Positions 45,691 to 59,009 of a stretch of 64,000 bases of DNA are shown here, piece by piece. Below the pieces are notes generated by a model. The model saw only the letters and a program-made list of their open reading frames with translations, did no database searches and was not told where the DNA came from. A program made the translations under genes and the position numbers. Source of the stretch: Tanypteryx hageni (Eukaryota; Arthropoda; Insecta; Odonata; Petaluridae); the NCBI GenBank assembly GCA_028673005.1, contig CM054114.1, forward strand, positions 19,093,137 to 19,157,136. Reading direction: 5' to 3'. The first letter of the stretch is position 1. The number at the start of each line of letters is the position of its first letter.

Positions 45691-47388
45691 TTCCCAATGT
45701 CTATATCCCACTTCTCTACCATGTCCTTTTCCTTAGTCTATCTTTTCTTCCTACGACTCCCTCTCTCTATTTTTCAATCTCTCCCCATTTTCCTCTCTTC
45801 ATCTATCTTCTCTCTCCCTCTTTCTTTCTCATTCTGGCCATTTTCAGTCTTTTCTAACTCTTTCTCGCAGCTAATTTGTTTTTGGTCACCTTTTCCCTCA
45901 TGTCAAACCCTAGAACGCGTCACCTTGATCAAGAGTTGGGAGGATGGGGAAAAAAGAGAGAACTTACAAATGGCCTTGGAAATCAGCATTTCCCCCAAGG
46001 AAGGGAAACTTATGGCCTCAAACCGGTTTCTTCTCTCTGGTGGTTCTTCCTCTAAATACCCGATATAAATATCAAAGAGGAATGTTTTTTCTTTTAATGT
46101 TTAATGGATGATATTACGTATCCATTTAGGGCAGAGGGAGACGATTGACCAATTTGCAATCGAAAAAAAACGATGATATATCGTTCTCGATCGGGAATTC
46201 ACGACTTCGGAAATAGGTGGAGCGATATTATTGTTAACGCGAGAGCCATCTTAACTGCTGGTAATATATCGCGTGACGTAAGACTCAATCTTGCTATCCA
46301 TATTATTTCTCGGACGTCATTTATTGCTAAGCGATGGAAAAAGCTCGCGTTTATTCTTTATTGCTGTTGAGAAAATCTCTAAGAAAATTATTTAGCTGCT
46401 CGACGAAGCAATTGCATGCATGCAACAGTGGCGATTCTTCGTTCTCTATTTTAAAAAATATGCCACCGCTGTTGGTGGCTTTCTTGTAACTGGAATGCGA
46501 ATGCGATTTTCCCATCATTTTTATATCTATTGGAGGAACATAACTTTTCAGTTATATTTCAGCCATATGGTGGACTTGACAATTCTTTCTCAAATAAAAT
46601 TCTCGCATTTATTGCTGGAAGTTTTAAATCCAGCACCTTTGTGAAATAATGTTTAGTTCGCCAATTACAGTAAAAATGTACTGAAGTAATTAATATTTGT
46701 GTGGAAAATGTTTACACAACATGTTGGATCAGACGGAATTATAGGAAATGGAAATAGGAACTCCGTATTTTGTGGAACGAACGAACGATAATGTGCCGTT
46801 TGCACATGTCCCTACGCTCTCGAGTAATATAAAATATTGCTAAAAAAGTATGCATTTAACCTCACATATCCTGGAAGGATTGAGTACAAAGTTCTTATAA
46901 GAGAGAAAAAGTAATAGACAAATGACCAAACGGTTTTCGAGAAACTGTAAGAAACTGTAAATGTAACTATAGCCGAAGTCTCATTAGATGATTGCATCTT
47001 ACGTTTTAATATATATTTCATGTTTAGATCCTTCTTCCAACGCTTACTGAACTTTGTAAACGAATTTGGCATGAACGATTTTTGTAAGCCAACTTACCTT
47101 TATTTAATGCTGCTTTAAATTGTCGAAAAATATTTAGCAAATTTTTTAGCGATTGATTTTAAATTATTTTTTGGTACAGCACTGTTTCTTCAAAGGTGTA
47201 GCAATCGACAAAAATTAACCTATGAAAAATGTAGCAAGAAAACCGATTCGCTGAATGCCACCTTGAAATTACACTGAGGCGTAAATGGTTAAATATTTTG
47301 ATGAATTATAAAATTTTTGCATTATCTGTGAGAAACCCTGCCTCTCGAATTTATATTGTTAATTTTATTATATGGAGAAAATAAATCT

Positions 47389-47394
<6 letters not shown>
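45691..47394. other. Unassigned sequence
   Basis: No recognisable gene. Pyrimidine-rich until about 45900, GC-richer at 46150-46350. Confidence 0.35.

Positions 47395-47434
<40 letters not shown>
47395..47434. repeat. (TA)n microsatellite
   Basis: Uninterrupted TA run. Confidence 0.95.
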
Positions 47435-47439
<5 letters not shown>

Positions 47440-49860
47440 GCGAGAAGTTAAAATTTATTCACGATTATTGTGCGTGGTGTGCATACATTTAAGCGAACAT
47501 TGTGATTTTATCGTAAAACGCCATTTATCCAACTGAATGTGAAAACATTTGAGCCATAATTACTTCTTTATAATTCCTTTTGATAAACTTCCGGCTTTCC
47601 ATAACATAAGGCGCCGCAACTAAATCGTGTATCCATGCTAAACGATTACAATGTTATTTTTGAAAAGTCATGCCGTTATTGCAATTCTAAACGCGAACCG
47701 GTTTATATTTGCATCAGAAGCTGAAGGTTTCGTATAAATTATACTCGTTTCTTCATTCGCCTTAATGACGGATTTGTACACCCTACAGAATCATTCGAAG
47801 CAAATACGCAAGGCTTAAGTGTTTCCTGCAACGATTTACTTAATATCAGAACATATTTCCAGAAGTATTTTCAAGATAAATTTAGCGGAAGTTTATCAAA
47901 TGAGACTGTTACTTGTAAGGATAATGTAGAACAATAGAAATAAAATTTATATGTAAAATTGAGCTTGCAAATATTGTTAAGTTACGAATAGAATATCTTT
48001 GCCTTAAAGAGATTGAATTGAAAATTTTGAAACTCTCTTTCCCTCAATAATGTTATATTTGGATGTTACGCCAGTACTTGAATTAACGAAACCCATTTTA
48101 TTGTAGGCTATAATAAATAATTCAAAAAAGTCATATTTTCCCTTTAAGGTGTCGGTCTTTCACACAAAATTAATTCGTAATGAGGCGTTGTCTTTACAAT
48201 ATAATATATGGCCTCCTATCTCCTTTAATACATTTAAAAACAACTTCATAGTGATACATTATTCTTTCTTGCGCGTCGGTGTTTTCCGCGCGACCTCTTA
48301 AAGGCATGTACAAACTGGAAAACAATCGTCAGAAACTTGTTTCGACTGTCGGGATAGAGTTGACCGACGCTTCGGGAAAGAGTTGAGGTACAACCGAGCA
48401 ACTGTTGGGACACAATGCGTCTCGTTCATGCCGCAACGTGACTTTTCATTAGCCAACATGGATCCGTCTGAGGAGATCGCCGCTTCTTAGAAATTCCATC
48501 GGAGCTAGTTCCGAATTCGCCGGCCAAACGCTTTATTTCATATTTTTTTTGTTTTTATCACAGTAGTTATGGGATGTGATATCCCACAATGCAGGTGAAC
48601 TGTGAAAGCTTTCAATTAGTTTAAGTGTTTTTCGTTAGTCCACATCTCTGAAAATGTATTTAAGTGAGAAATATATTTAATTAAATATGACGAGTTTATT
48701 TTAATATAAGTTATCTGTTAATTCTCCTTACCAGAGGTCCTACAGGTTGATCTTCCAAACTTTAAATGAATTTTGGTCGTTGGCAGAGAGGTACAGACTG
48801 AGCGATGTTTTCCATTCTTGTCGGGAAACACGGCAACAAGCGACTGTGTCCTCTCGCATCGGCAACACCATCCCCTCGCCGAGATACAACAAAGCAACAT
48901 TCGGCCAACAGCCAAGATACAAAAGTTTCCCAGTTTATCCATACATTTATGACATCTCTCCGATAAAAATGTCGCAAAAAAGGGAAGAAAACAACAGAAG
49001 CGCGTTAATTATAGGAGAGGACCCGATCGCGGGAAAACCTCCGAGTATTCGCGAGGAGAGCGGAAGGTTTTGTAAACCAGTTTGGTGAGAAAAGTTCACG
49101 CATGGATGGAAGTCCTACTTCCCTCCTCGTTAGTGTCAAGGTCACTCCTCAATCGACGGCTTTGCTATGCCTCTTCGCATGTTGCGCAAGGACGAATGAG
49201 TGGACGAACGGATTGCGGGCAGGCCGCCGCCGCTGATGGATTGATCGGTTTGAAGACGAGCAGTGGTTTATCTCGTCACTCAGCAGAGGTCGTCATTCTT
49301 TTTATTTTTCGAAAGGACGGAATATCGCCTCGTCGGACTCGTAACGCGCGTAAATTTATCGTCGAGTTTCTCAATCGGTTTTTGAATGACGGATAGCATT
49401 CCGGTTTCGTGGCGTTTATTTTGTGAGAGGGTTTAAGGAAACAAGCTCATTTAAACCATTCCAGAGTCAAATCATTTCTCGCACTGCTAGTCATCTTGTG
49501 TATCTTTGTTTGCAAATGGTCAATCTTTCAGGTATGAAGGTGGTCTTCGTTTCCTGATTCACGTATGAGACATGAATGATTGCTTGCGAAGTGTTTGTTA
49601 AGTTTTTTTGATACATTTTTTATAGATATATCCTATGATAATAAGTGATCATGTGTCAGGAAAGTGATAAACTTAATTTTGAGGTTTTGAATGCGCTGAG
49701 GAAATTCTGAGATACGCTACACATAGTTGTTTGATTTTAAATCTTTGAAAAATGTTACATTATCTCTGCCCATTTGATAGTATTTGGATTTGAAGTATTC
49801 ACTAAAACTCCAGTTACTTAGGTTCCGCAGCTGAATTTTAGTTATAAACTAGCTAATTAC
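47435..49860. other. Unassigned; CpG-richer block at 48250-49420
   Basis: No gene recognised. The block from about 48250 to 49420 is less AT-rich and CpG-containing. A 113-codon frame at 48747-49088 overlaps open frames on the opposite strand and has no family motif, so it is not called. Confidence 0.35.
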
Positions 49861-50240
49861 CCGAACTTTTCCCCGCTTTTGCAGTTTCAAATTTTTCATG
49901 CTCATTTCGATCGATAACATTTTCATTTAAACTCAAAGTTCTCCCGAGCGAAGTGACTAATAGTTCCCCTTAATTGGTATGATCAAATTAAATATAGATT
50001 CAAATATGATATTTTGCTAAGAATATTCAAAATACATTTTGTAATTTTACAAAAAACTAACACGGGCCTAAAGTTATGATTTATATGGCACCCTCTCTCC
50101 AAAAATTCAAAATTCTGGCTCAGAGGTGCATATCCTCTTATTAGTAAGTGTAAGTTTTAAGACTCTTAAGTTTCTTGGATATTCGAGAAATGCTGTCCAC
50201 ACACACGTAGATACACGTCGCCTTTTATTACTATAAGAGA
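49861..50240. repeat. Possible dispersed repeat
   Basis: Begins agctaattacccgaactttt and ends with cacacacacgtagatacacg, 'ccttttattactataagaga'. This is the layout of some arthropod nonautonomous repeats, but there is no second copy in the window. Confidence 0.3.
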
Positions 50241-50689
50241 GATACCCGTTCTACGAACGCTTATCATCAGGAAATAAAACATAATTTATACATTATAGGT
50301 ATTTTATTAGAATCATAAATGAAGTTATTAATAATTGTAAAAATTTTGCTCCCGTAAATACATGGGAGATTTGAGTAGGTTTTCTTATGGGGGATAGAAA
50401 TTATACCTTGCAGTTGAACCCTGGTCTTCTATTAGGGATGTTTTTTTTCATTGCCTTTTATGCTTGTAATATTTGTCATATACAATATTATTATCGTTAC
50501 TTATACAATCAAAACATAAAGGAGTTACTGAAATAACGGGGAATTAGTTTTTTTTGTGCAATCATTGATTGTGTTATATTTAAACAGTCAGTACTCAATA
50601 AAATCAAAAAAGAATTTATTTACTGAAATAACTGATGTTCTTACAAAAATGTGTTTTCATTTGCCTTTAAATATAATAATTTATGAATG

Positions 50690-50830
50690 TTTACTTTGGT
50701 TGCTATGAAAATCATTTCCCTCTCCTTCCTTCTTCCACTGTCTCGTATTAAAAGCATTCAAAGAAAGCTTACACTCATAATAGCAATAGGATTTCGAGGT
50801 CTAACAATGTTATTGGTAGGAAAGGCTACA
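50690..50830 (-). repeat. Repeat family 'G', copy 3
   Basis: The reverse complement gives 'agacctcgaaatcc', 'ctttctttgaatgctttt', then 'aaatgattttcatagcaacc', in the order seen at 14380-14515. Confidence 0.65.
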
Positions 50831-52430
50831 AAATGGCAAGATTTCCCCAAAATATGCGAATTAAACGTTTAACATGAGCGATTTCGTACTGTATGCGAAA
50901 AAATATGAACAGAATAAGAAACTTAATAATTTGGTCTTCAAAATGGTTTAGATCCAAAGCTCGCAGGTTAACGTGTTATCTTAGGGAAATGAAAATGTCT
51001 TCCTTGGAGTCAACCCCAGGACTTTTTTCGAGATTTTTGTTCGTCATCACCATATAATATGTAAATTCGTACAAAAATTCAAAATTCTATTTAATCGAGA
51101 AGTTTGTTCAAACACGTTAAAAAGTGCCATAATAGTCAGTGAAGTCAGAAATACTTCAGATGGACAAATATTGACAAATTATTCTAGGAAGATAACATTC
51201 TATTAAATCTGGCTATTGTTGATTTTAATGCGAAATATATGTTGCGTGACATAAAGTGCTAATATTATTTGCTGCGAAAGGGATATTCTGTGTAGTAACG
51301 CTGTAAAATCTATTTAAAGAGTGAAATAGCTACTTTGAAAATACAAAACTGCAATATTTATATTTTTGGTAGCCACAATACCGATACGTATTTGGTATAG
51401 GTGCATTTTATATAACAATAACAATAAAAATATTTATTTGCCTCAGTTGATATCAGAACTAGGTGTGACAGAAATATTCAGTCATACTGAAAGCGAATAG
51501 TAAGAATCACTATAAAATTTGAAAATAATTTATCCTATGGATTTTGATTGAAACGTCGATAGATGTTATTATATTAATAATATATATTTATATTTATTAT
51601 TATTATTTTAAAGTGATGCGATGGTAAATAATAATCGTGTTCGCACTTGAAATTTTAAAAATTTTTGGCCTGTTTTGTGTCGGCGGTGTATATGCTTCAA
51701 ATATTTGTTATAGTACATTTCATCTCAAACATTATCATTGAAAGGAAGAATTTCATATTTATGGAGTTGATTGCTCATAAATTCTCTGGAAATGGAGCTA
51801 TTAAACTGTGTGTTGATATCCATTATCCACAAGGCAATCAGATCCAAATTATGCGAACTTGATGAATGTTTCTAAAGTTCCATAGATTCCCGCGGCCTAT
51901 GTTTGCTACGATATCTCATTAAAATGGATGCAAGGTCAATTCACTATGGTCGCCCTTAACAGAGCGTAATTACGTTTGGTTTTTATGCGTTCTCATCGGA
52001 TCCCACGGTATCAATTGATAGACGATGCTAACTGACGCGCGGTTGAGATACTTGCATTGAACTATGAAAATTGCCCATTGCCATGTTGTTCAGAGATAAT
52101 TTGCCAATTTTTGAAGCTTTTTAAATGCTTTCCGCTTACTTTAACGACTTCGCATTGTTGGTGCACTTAGTTGCAAATTTCCGCCTGGGGTGCGCGTAAA
52201 TCATATGCAAGCGTTTCGAGATGGCGTAAAACGAGAGACGCATTAAATTGTCACGTTAAGATTTAAAAAGATGAGTCAAAACGTGATGTATATAGCCGAA
52301 ACCAACTACATGAACTGATTTGGTCGTCACTCTTTGGAGTTTCATAATAGGGATAGTCGTTATGTGGAAATATTACTGCTACCATTGGGTGTTATTTTAT
52401 TTGACACGCAATTATGGCGATAGCTAAAGC
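50831..52430. other. Unassigned AT-rich sequence
   Basis: No recognisable feature over about 1.6 kb. Confidence 0.35.
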
Positions 52431-52457
52431 ATATATATATATATATATATATATATA
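52431..52457. repeat. Short (TA)n microsatellite
   Basis: About 27 bp of TA. Confidence 0.9.
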
Positions 52458-52576
52458 GCAATTTTTCATTTGAAATTGATAGCTAAGATACCTATGTATA
52501 TGTACTGCGATACAGTTAAATTGACAAAACGATTGGATGGCTATCTCTGTTAAAATTCCAGTACAGTTCCTTAATC

Positions 52577-53287
52577 AAAAAATCTGATGTGGCCGCCACA
52601 TGACTTTCTCAGTACCTGTAATAGAGAAAATATTATTTTCATGAAAAAATCGAATTCGAGATTTCAACGGAAATACATATTTTAAGGTCCCTCGAACACG
52701 TTTTGTCTATTTTCTCGATGATGTCTGTGTGTGTGTCTGTAACCGGGATTTTGTGGGTGCTCAAAACCTATTAATCAGATAAGCGTGATATTTTATAATT
52801 GACCTTTTCGTTAAAGAAAGAGGTGATGATTAGTTTTTGATAAAAATCGGTCAACCGGAAGTGGGGGTTTACTCTTGTCCCATCCGTTTTTTTTTAATAT
52901 TTGCTTTAATATTTGATAAATGTAAAAACGTGCTAGAATAAAAGTTGTAGGTAAATTTGTTTTCTACTACCTTTGTTTGAAACTCCCTTATAATACATTG
53001 TTGAAGAGATATTTTATAAAGCATATGTTTTAGCTGTCACCACCACAACACTTACCGGCGACTATTGTAAACACATTACTCTCCTTTTTATTCTCTTAGT
53101 AGTTGGAGCTTTGGGGCCATATCCAACATCAGAAGGCTATATGAGTTTATTTCTGTTCTTTGTAAATTCTTTAAATTTTTCTCGCAGCTTCTTAAAATAT
53201 TTATAATAATTTAACCCATTTTGAATTATTAGAAATATTACAGGTATGGAGAAAGTCATGTGGTGGCCACATTAGACTTTTTTTATT
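52577..53287 (-). mobile_element. Repeat family 'B' TIR element, best-preserved copy
   Basis: The left end reads aaaaaatctgatgtgg then ccgccacatgactttctc. The reverse complement of the right end reads aaaaaagtctaatgtgg then ccaccacatgactttctcc, and both continue into acctgtaat. This gives terminal inverted repeats of about 45 bp with an inner near-palindrome (atgtggccaccacat). The interior is the reverse of the copies at 18279, 39218 and 56406. About 711 bp, non-coding. It defines the family ends. Confidence 0.85.
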
Positions 53288-54789
53288 GTCTTAACACCTA
53301 AAATGTTGTCCTATATAGATGAATTAAGAGCATTATAAAAGGCAAAATAATTAAGCGATTTATGAAAAACGAAATACTGTTGAATTACATTCCATCAAAA
53401 CATGAATTTTTAAAAAGTTTAACTTCCCCTGGGAAAGAACTAGTAATTATTATTTTACGAAATTCAACGCGTCATTTCTGGCGACTTTGCTATAAATGAT
53501 ATTAACGTGTGGGCGATCCGATAAAATGTTGCGATCTTTCGGATCATTACGAACCAAAGATTCCGCCTTGTCAATAGCAGTTTCCGTTTCGATGAATGTT
53601 ACGAAGTGGTTGGCATTAGAGAAGTAGAGAGAGAAAGAGAGTGATTGAGGTAGAAAGTGCTCTTAGACGACATTCAAACGAGCGAAACATGACCGGCCCT
53701 CATTGGCAGCCAGCTGTTCGGGATGGTAGTCGTAAATTTTATCTCCCTCCCCCGAAATGCGCTTAAATCTTTTTTGCTGTTTTTCCCTCCCTCTTCCCCC
53801 CACCCTATTCCTGCCTTCGCAAATTTTTCGATCCATAAATCTAAGTAAGCGATTTCCCACAATCCACCTCGCTCGATCGCCGCTGAGGGAAGGATAGTAT
53901 TTCGGTCGGGAGCTTTTCCGTCACCACCCTCGGTGGCGTTATGGCTTTTAAGCACTTTACGCGCGTGACGATGATACCTGCGGGATGAAATATCCCTGCA
54001 TTAACCACGTGCGTTACGCGACGGAGTTGATTTATTAGGCCGTCAGATGTCGGTAGTGCTCCCGCGCTAACTGCTGCGAGGATTCGAATCTTTCAACGGC
54101 GATGCGACTCGATCGATGCTTTACCGCTCTCGTCAGTAGCAGTTTCTTTTTCAGCGCCGAATTGATGTAAAGGGAGACCCTGATTGGCTCGCTGAAGCAA
54201 CCTTTTACTTATGCTTTCCTATACTATTGGATGCGAGTTATTGACAGTCATCGTGCCGTTTTCAACATTCGGGGAAAGAAAGGCGAACTTGCTCGTACAA
54301 TAGAAGAGAAGAGAAGTTAATAATCAGCCGCAAGAAAAAAGAAGCATCCGAGATATTTTTACCAGAATAACGAAGAGGAGAATTCCAGAGCTCCGACGCG
54401 AAGCATTACGAAAACAAATGACTCTCGATTCGTTCGCTCGCGAAGGACGTCGGGTCGCAATGTGTACGCGTGTAACGCGTAGGCCATCGCAAGCCACACG
54501 AAGGCAAACACGCACACGAATTCGACTCGTTCTAAAACGCTTTTACCAAGTTGTGTAATCCATATTTCAAAATTACAAGTATCTTCTCTTTTTTTTTTAG
54601 ATGTATCACATGGCTATATGACGGGAATTTTCAGCTATAGTATTTCCTGACCTTCGCGATATTTGCGAAAAAGCTTTTCGAATCGAAGTTTCTTTGCTTA
54701 AGATTCGAAATTCGAGGTAATAGAGACTTCCTCTCTTTCTCTCTCTCTCTCTCTCTCTCACTTACTTTTCTTGCTATACTAGTTACTTA
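53288..54789. other. Unassigned; GC-richer block at 53600-54540
   Basis: No gene recognised. Purine run at 53630-53645, CT microsatellite at 54730-54760, and a weak tRNA-like B box (ggattcgaatc) near 54079. Minus-strand frames at 53663-53955 have no family motif. Confidence 0.35.
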
Positions 54790-55560
54790 ATTCCAACAAT
54801 CCGCATTATCTTGCCGCCGAATTTAGAAGTATAGACACTGTACATAACGCAATACCAGAGGGAACCATAAACTCCTTATTACTCATCACAGAACAGTAAT
54901 TTTCCAAAAGTCCTTCACTGTAACCGCTTGCAGACTATAGAACGACCTTCCCCAAACAATAAAAAATTCGCACTCGATCTCATTCAAGCGACACTGCTAT
55001 CAATCAATCATATCCTTTCAAAGGAACAGTTGAACACGCTTAATGCTTCAATTCATTTATTTATTTTTTAAATCTTGATTTGGACAAAACAATATTTATT
55101 GTAAATTATTGTATTTTATCCATTAATTTTTTATTTCCATTTTGTTTAGACATACCAATGTTAATATCTATTCATTTTGTCATTTTTATGTTTCTTTTAT
55201 CCGTGATCTATTCGTGTTCTGCAATTTTGTTTTCTCTTTATGATATCATTTATATATAACTCGTTCCAAATTTCATTTATTGATGTCTTTAGTAGGTTTC
55301 GCAGGTTTTTACACTCCCCTTCTTATGTGTGTGTTTTCCTGAAGAGGATTTTTTACGTGGATTTCGTTATTCAGCAATCCATACTTTCCCCCCACAAAAT
55401 CACATCTTTTCTTTTCAAATACTCGTGTTTTTATTGTTACCTGTATTTGCATTGTTAGTGTTTTATGTATTATTATATGTTTCATGACGAGGGGTTAGGT
55501 GGAAGGTGGGACTTCTTAGTCTCAATCTCTCCCCAAATAAAGACCACATCAATAAATCTG
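54790..55560 (+). mobile_element. LINE 'C' 3' end
   Basis: A 5'-truncated non-LTR retrotransposon: the last part of the ORF (separate entry), then about 500 bp of T-rich 3' UTR, then gttaggtggaaggtgggac and an aataaag near 55536. The 3' end resembles the fragment at 45510-45680. The start is set where protein-like sequence begins, after a CT microsatellite. Confidence 0.7.
54908..55033 (+). pseudogene. LINE C ORF2 C-terminus
   Basis: The frame reads KSFTVTACRL, then TAG, then NDLPQTIKNSHSISFKRHCY, then the natural stop TGA at 55031. The 'K-S-F-x-V-x-x-x-x-L-W-N-x-L-P' pattern is the C-terminal end of Jockey/CR1-type ORF2 proteins, and the TAG at 54938-54940 replaces the expected Trp codon. 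Upstream frames are decayed. Confidence 0.75.
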
Positions 55561-55740
55561 TCTTAATCAGCCGCTTGTAATCTTGTACTAATTCCTTTGA
55601 AATCTTTCATGCTAATATTTGTTTGAGCTGTTGCCAATGGTATCTGTTCACTCATACTTAATTATTTAATTCACAATAATGACAATAAATTATTTAAGTA
55701 CTTAGTTAGTTATATATTACATTGAAATAAAACTATTTAA

Positions 55741-55915
55741 TATAAATTTCGGCTACAAATCAGTCGTCATCAGTGAAAATTCACGAATATTACATCCTAA
55801 ATAAGGTTCTTTTACACCATCATTGGTGGCAAGTTCTTAAAAAAAAGAATAAAATATTTCTTGAATGAGGTATTGGCTAATAACCACTGATGACCTCTGC
55901 TTTGTGGCCAAATTA
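55741..55915. mobile_element. MITE family 'M', eroded copy
   Basis: Left part 'tttcggctacaaatcagtcg' then tcatcagtgaaaattcacg; right part taaccactgatgacctctgc. The outer termini are lost. Confidence 0.55.
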
Positions 55916-56405
55916 TCTATACACTATTTCCCTGACCTTTCTATGACTGTCGTAGAATCAAAGTGTTAGTGAATTTCAGCCATTAGGTTAGCTCTGAATT
56001 TTTTTCAATGAAAGCATATTAACGAAACTTTACGACTACGCTCACTCGCACCAGCGTTTTATAAAATTTTTAGAATGCACCTTGACTCCCTGCTAAATTA
56101 TATTAAATTACATACCACATCCTTCAAATTCTGTACACATTTTGTAGCGATAGAATGATAAATACATAGCGGCACTTTAAAAATCTGGTCACCACTTCAA
56201 TTCCTCGATCGTTCTCTTTCTGTGCTTCAGGCATATTCTTAGTTTTAATTTCGTTTTTAATGATCAGCATATTTTCATTTGATATACTTAGGATAAAAAA
56301 ATGACCAGGAATTACCAAAAGGGTAACAGGATAGACATATAGGAATCAAACAACAAATTCTGCATCTAAGTATCTCGTATTTTGGAAATTTTTAAATCTA
56401 GATAT
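55916..56405. other. Unassigned sequence
   Basis: No recognisable feature. Confidence 0.35.
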
Positions 56406-57110
56406 AAAAATCTGATGTGGCTACCGCATGACTTTCTCCATACCTGTAATGTGTTTTAAAATTCCAATTACGTTAAATGATAATAAATATTTTAAGAAAC
56501 TGCAAGCAAAATTTGTACTTTACACAGAAATAAACTCAACCCGTAGCCTTCTGATATTGGATATAGCCACAAAGCTCCAACAATTAAGAAAATAAAAAGG
56601 AGCGTTACTAACGTAAGACGTAACTAAGCGTAAGTGTTTACAATAGTCGCCTGTAGGTGGTGTGGTGGTGGCAGATAAAAATTTAATTTTTAAAATGCCT
56701 CTTAAACAATGCATTATATGGGAAAATATTTCGAACAAAAGTTTAAGCAGATTAAATGACCAATAACTATTATTCGAATAATTTTTTACATTAACCAAGT
56801 ATTAAAGCAAATATTTGAAAGAAACGGATCTGTGAAAAGCGTAAACACCCACTTACGGTTAACCAATTTTAACGAAAAACTAATCGACTCTCTAATCAAC
56901 CCTTTAATAAAAATGCCAAATTAAATTTCGCTTTGATCTGATTAATGTCCTTTGCGTTAGATTGCCCACAAATTTCCCATCACACACAGACACAGATGCA
57001 CAGGTATCATCAAGAAAATAGTTAAAATGTGTTCATCAGGGAACCTTAATTATTTTCCGTTGAAATCTCGAATTCGATTTTTTACACTAAATACGCATAT
57101 GGTGAAAGTA
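56406..57110 (+). mobile_element. Repeat family 'B' TIR element, copy at 56.4 kb
   Basis: Begins aaaaatctgatgtggctacc, 'actttctccatacctgtaat', and ends atatggtgaaagtaaaaagg, an eroded inverse. Shares 'agccttctgatattgg', 'gacgtaactaagcgtaag', 'cacacagacacagatgcac' and 'gaaatctcgaattcga' with the other copies. Confidence 0.75.
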
Positions 57111-58078
57111 AAAAGGACGCCTGGCGATTTGGATGTTTGGCTAAAATTTTATTTCTTAGCCCTTGTATTTCTATCGGAACTATTTAATTGATCAACGAAA
57201 TAAGATTATGTATCTTTCAGAATGTAACGGAAACATTTTAGCCCTCTCGGTTTTTTATCATCTGTTTCAACGAGCGACTTAAAATGAGTTCTTTCAATCT
57301 CCATCAATTCGATTGCAGCGCCGCTTTTTGTATTAAATATAATTCGTGAGCCTTACTCGTCTCTGGTGAACGATTTCCACGTGAATACGCGTGCATTACG
57401 TCAATAAATATTCCGCCATGCTGCTCGCATCTTCGTCGGGCCGTACCGTGCGTTGATAATTGCCACACCAATTTCATTTCCAAATTTTCAGGAATAGATT
57501 AAAAGTCTCAAGTAACTACATTCCTGATTTGATTGGTATGAATTTGCTTCCATTGACGGATTTTCGGATTTTTTAAATCATGCAACACCCCAAAACGTAA
57601 TCAGTTTTTCATCCAGTGTAAAATTTGTGCCCGGATGCTATCATCACGACATTGGATACCTTATGTTCATATTTTCCCGTCAAATCCAAATTTGATGTAA
57701 ACTTTTAGGCCTTTGAATGTTTTACATGTTGCATAAATTATGACTATGGATTTTAGGTGGATTTTTTGTGTTTATGTCCTGTATGTAAAATATGATAGAA
57801 TGTTCAAAGAAATATTTACAGAAACGACAAAAATATAGGTTACAATTCGAGGAATATTGAATGAGGGTTTCTCTTAAAAAAAATGGTTAAAATGCATTTA
57901 CAGTGTCATTATTTAAAGAACAGTAACTTACTAAAAACAAACAGCAATTAAAATCGTGGAAAAATATTTAGGGACAAAAAATGTATTTTTTGGTTCCATT
58001 TAAACAAGTTTTATTTATCTACCTCAAAACTGTTACATTGTCATTGTAGCAGATTAATCTCCTACGATAGTTCAGATT
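57111..58078. other. Unassigned; GC-richer at 57290-57480
   Basis: No gene or repeat recognised. Confidence 0.35.
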
Positions 58079-58200
58079 ATTCTGCTAAGATACATCAGTG
58101 GAAGAATATCCGCCTGGCAAGTGGAAGGAGTTCGATTCTCAGCCATAGCAGAATTTTTTATCGGTTCAAAATATATTCCCATTGCTTGTTTATAAATGAA
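58079..58200 (+). mobile_element. tRNA-Gly-like SINE, fullest copy
   Basis: Contains a tRNA-Gly-like head: catcagtggaagaat (A-box region), cgcctggcaagtgg (anticodon arm), gagttcgattctcagcc (T-arm/B box) and atagcagaa, paired loosely with the start ttctgct. It is followed by a t-run and ttcaaaatatattccca, shared with the copies at 25585 and 59560. The anticodon loop and stems are disturbed, so it is a retroposon rather than a working tRNA gene. Confidence 0.7.
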
Positions 58201-59009
58201 TTTGATATTTGAACCAGAGAATACGGAGATTTCTCTCAAAGTATACTAAAACAGGAACCTACTTTCTGCGCACTTTTGGTACCCTACAAGAATTTAAAAT
58301 TAACTAGGAGCTAAAAATATTCTCTTTGCAGTCATAAATCATTCGCTAGTCTCTCTAACAAGAGATTAATCCAAGTATATTTTCCCCTTCCAACTCTCGT
58401 CTTGTCGCTCTTGCGCGGCATTTTTGTTCCCTTTAATGCGTGTCTAGCGATCTTTGACAAATGGTCCGGCCATTGTAAATTACCTCACGTTGACCCGGCC
58501 CTTTTGAAAAACAAAAACAAAAAACGTCGCGAGCGAACAAATAAACAAATGCACGAGTTCTGTTTGCGTGAGCCGAGTTTTTCTTATACCGGAGTGTTAA
58601 AAAGAATATAAATACAAATATAGCGGACGGTTTGATATGTTTTTTCCCAGCTTGGAAATGACAAAAGAGGAAACTTAGATATTTTGCTGAAATAATGCTC
58701 CATTACGCGCCCAAGCATATATGCAAGAGAGATAACTTATGAGGAAGAAAACTGAAAGCTTTTGTGTAAATGGTAGTGGTTGTAAAATTAGGTTACGATA
58801 GTAACTTAGCAGTTGCTGCGTCAGCCAGGTTGCAAAAATTAATAATGCCCATTCCTTCTTGAAAATTACCTGAAAATCGTTAACGCCAAAATAAAATTGA
58901 ATTACTAGAGGAAAACACACAGCATTATAGATTGATACTATATGTTGTGCAGGTTGGGAACAAGAAGGAAAAGTATACTCCATAAATGGAGCACACCGTG
59001 CGCGTAAAT
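58201..59009. other. Unassigned sequence
   Basis: No recognisable feature. Confidence 0.35.

Noticed and set aside
48747..49088. 113-codon frame as a possible host gene
   Set aside because: No recognisable motif, no convincing start or splice context, and the opposite strand is equally open.
58079..58155. Functional tRNA-Gly gene
   Set aside because: Stems are mispaired, a t-run and SINE body follow, and similar decayed copies exist nearby.
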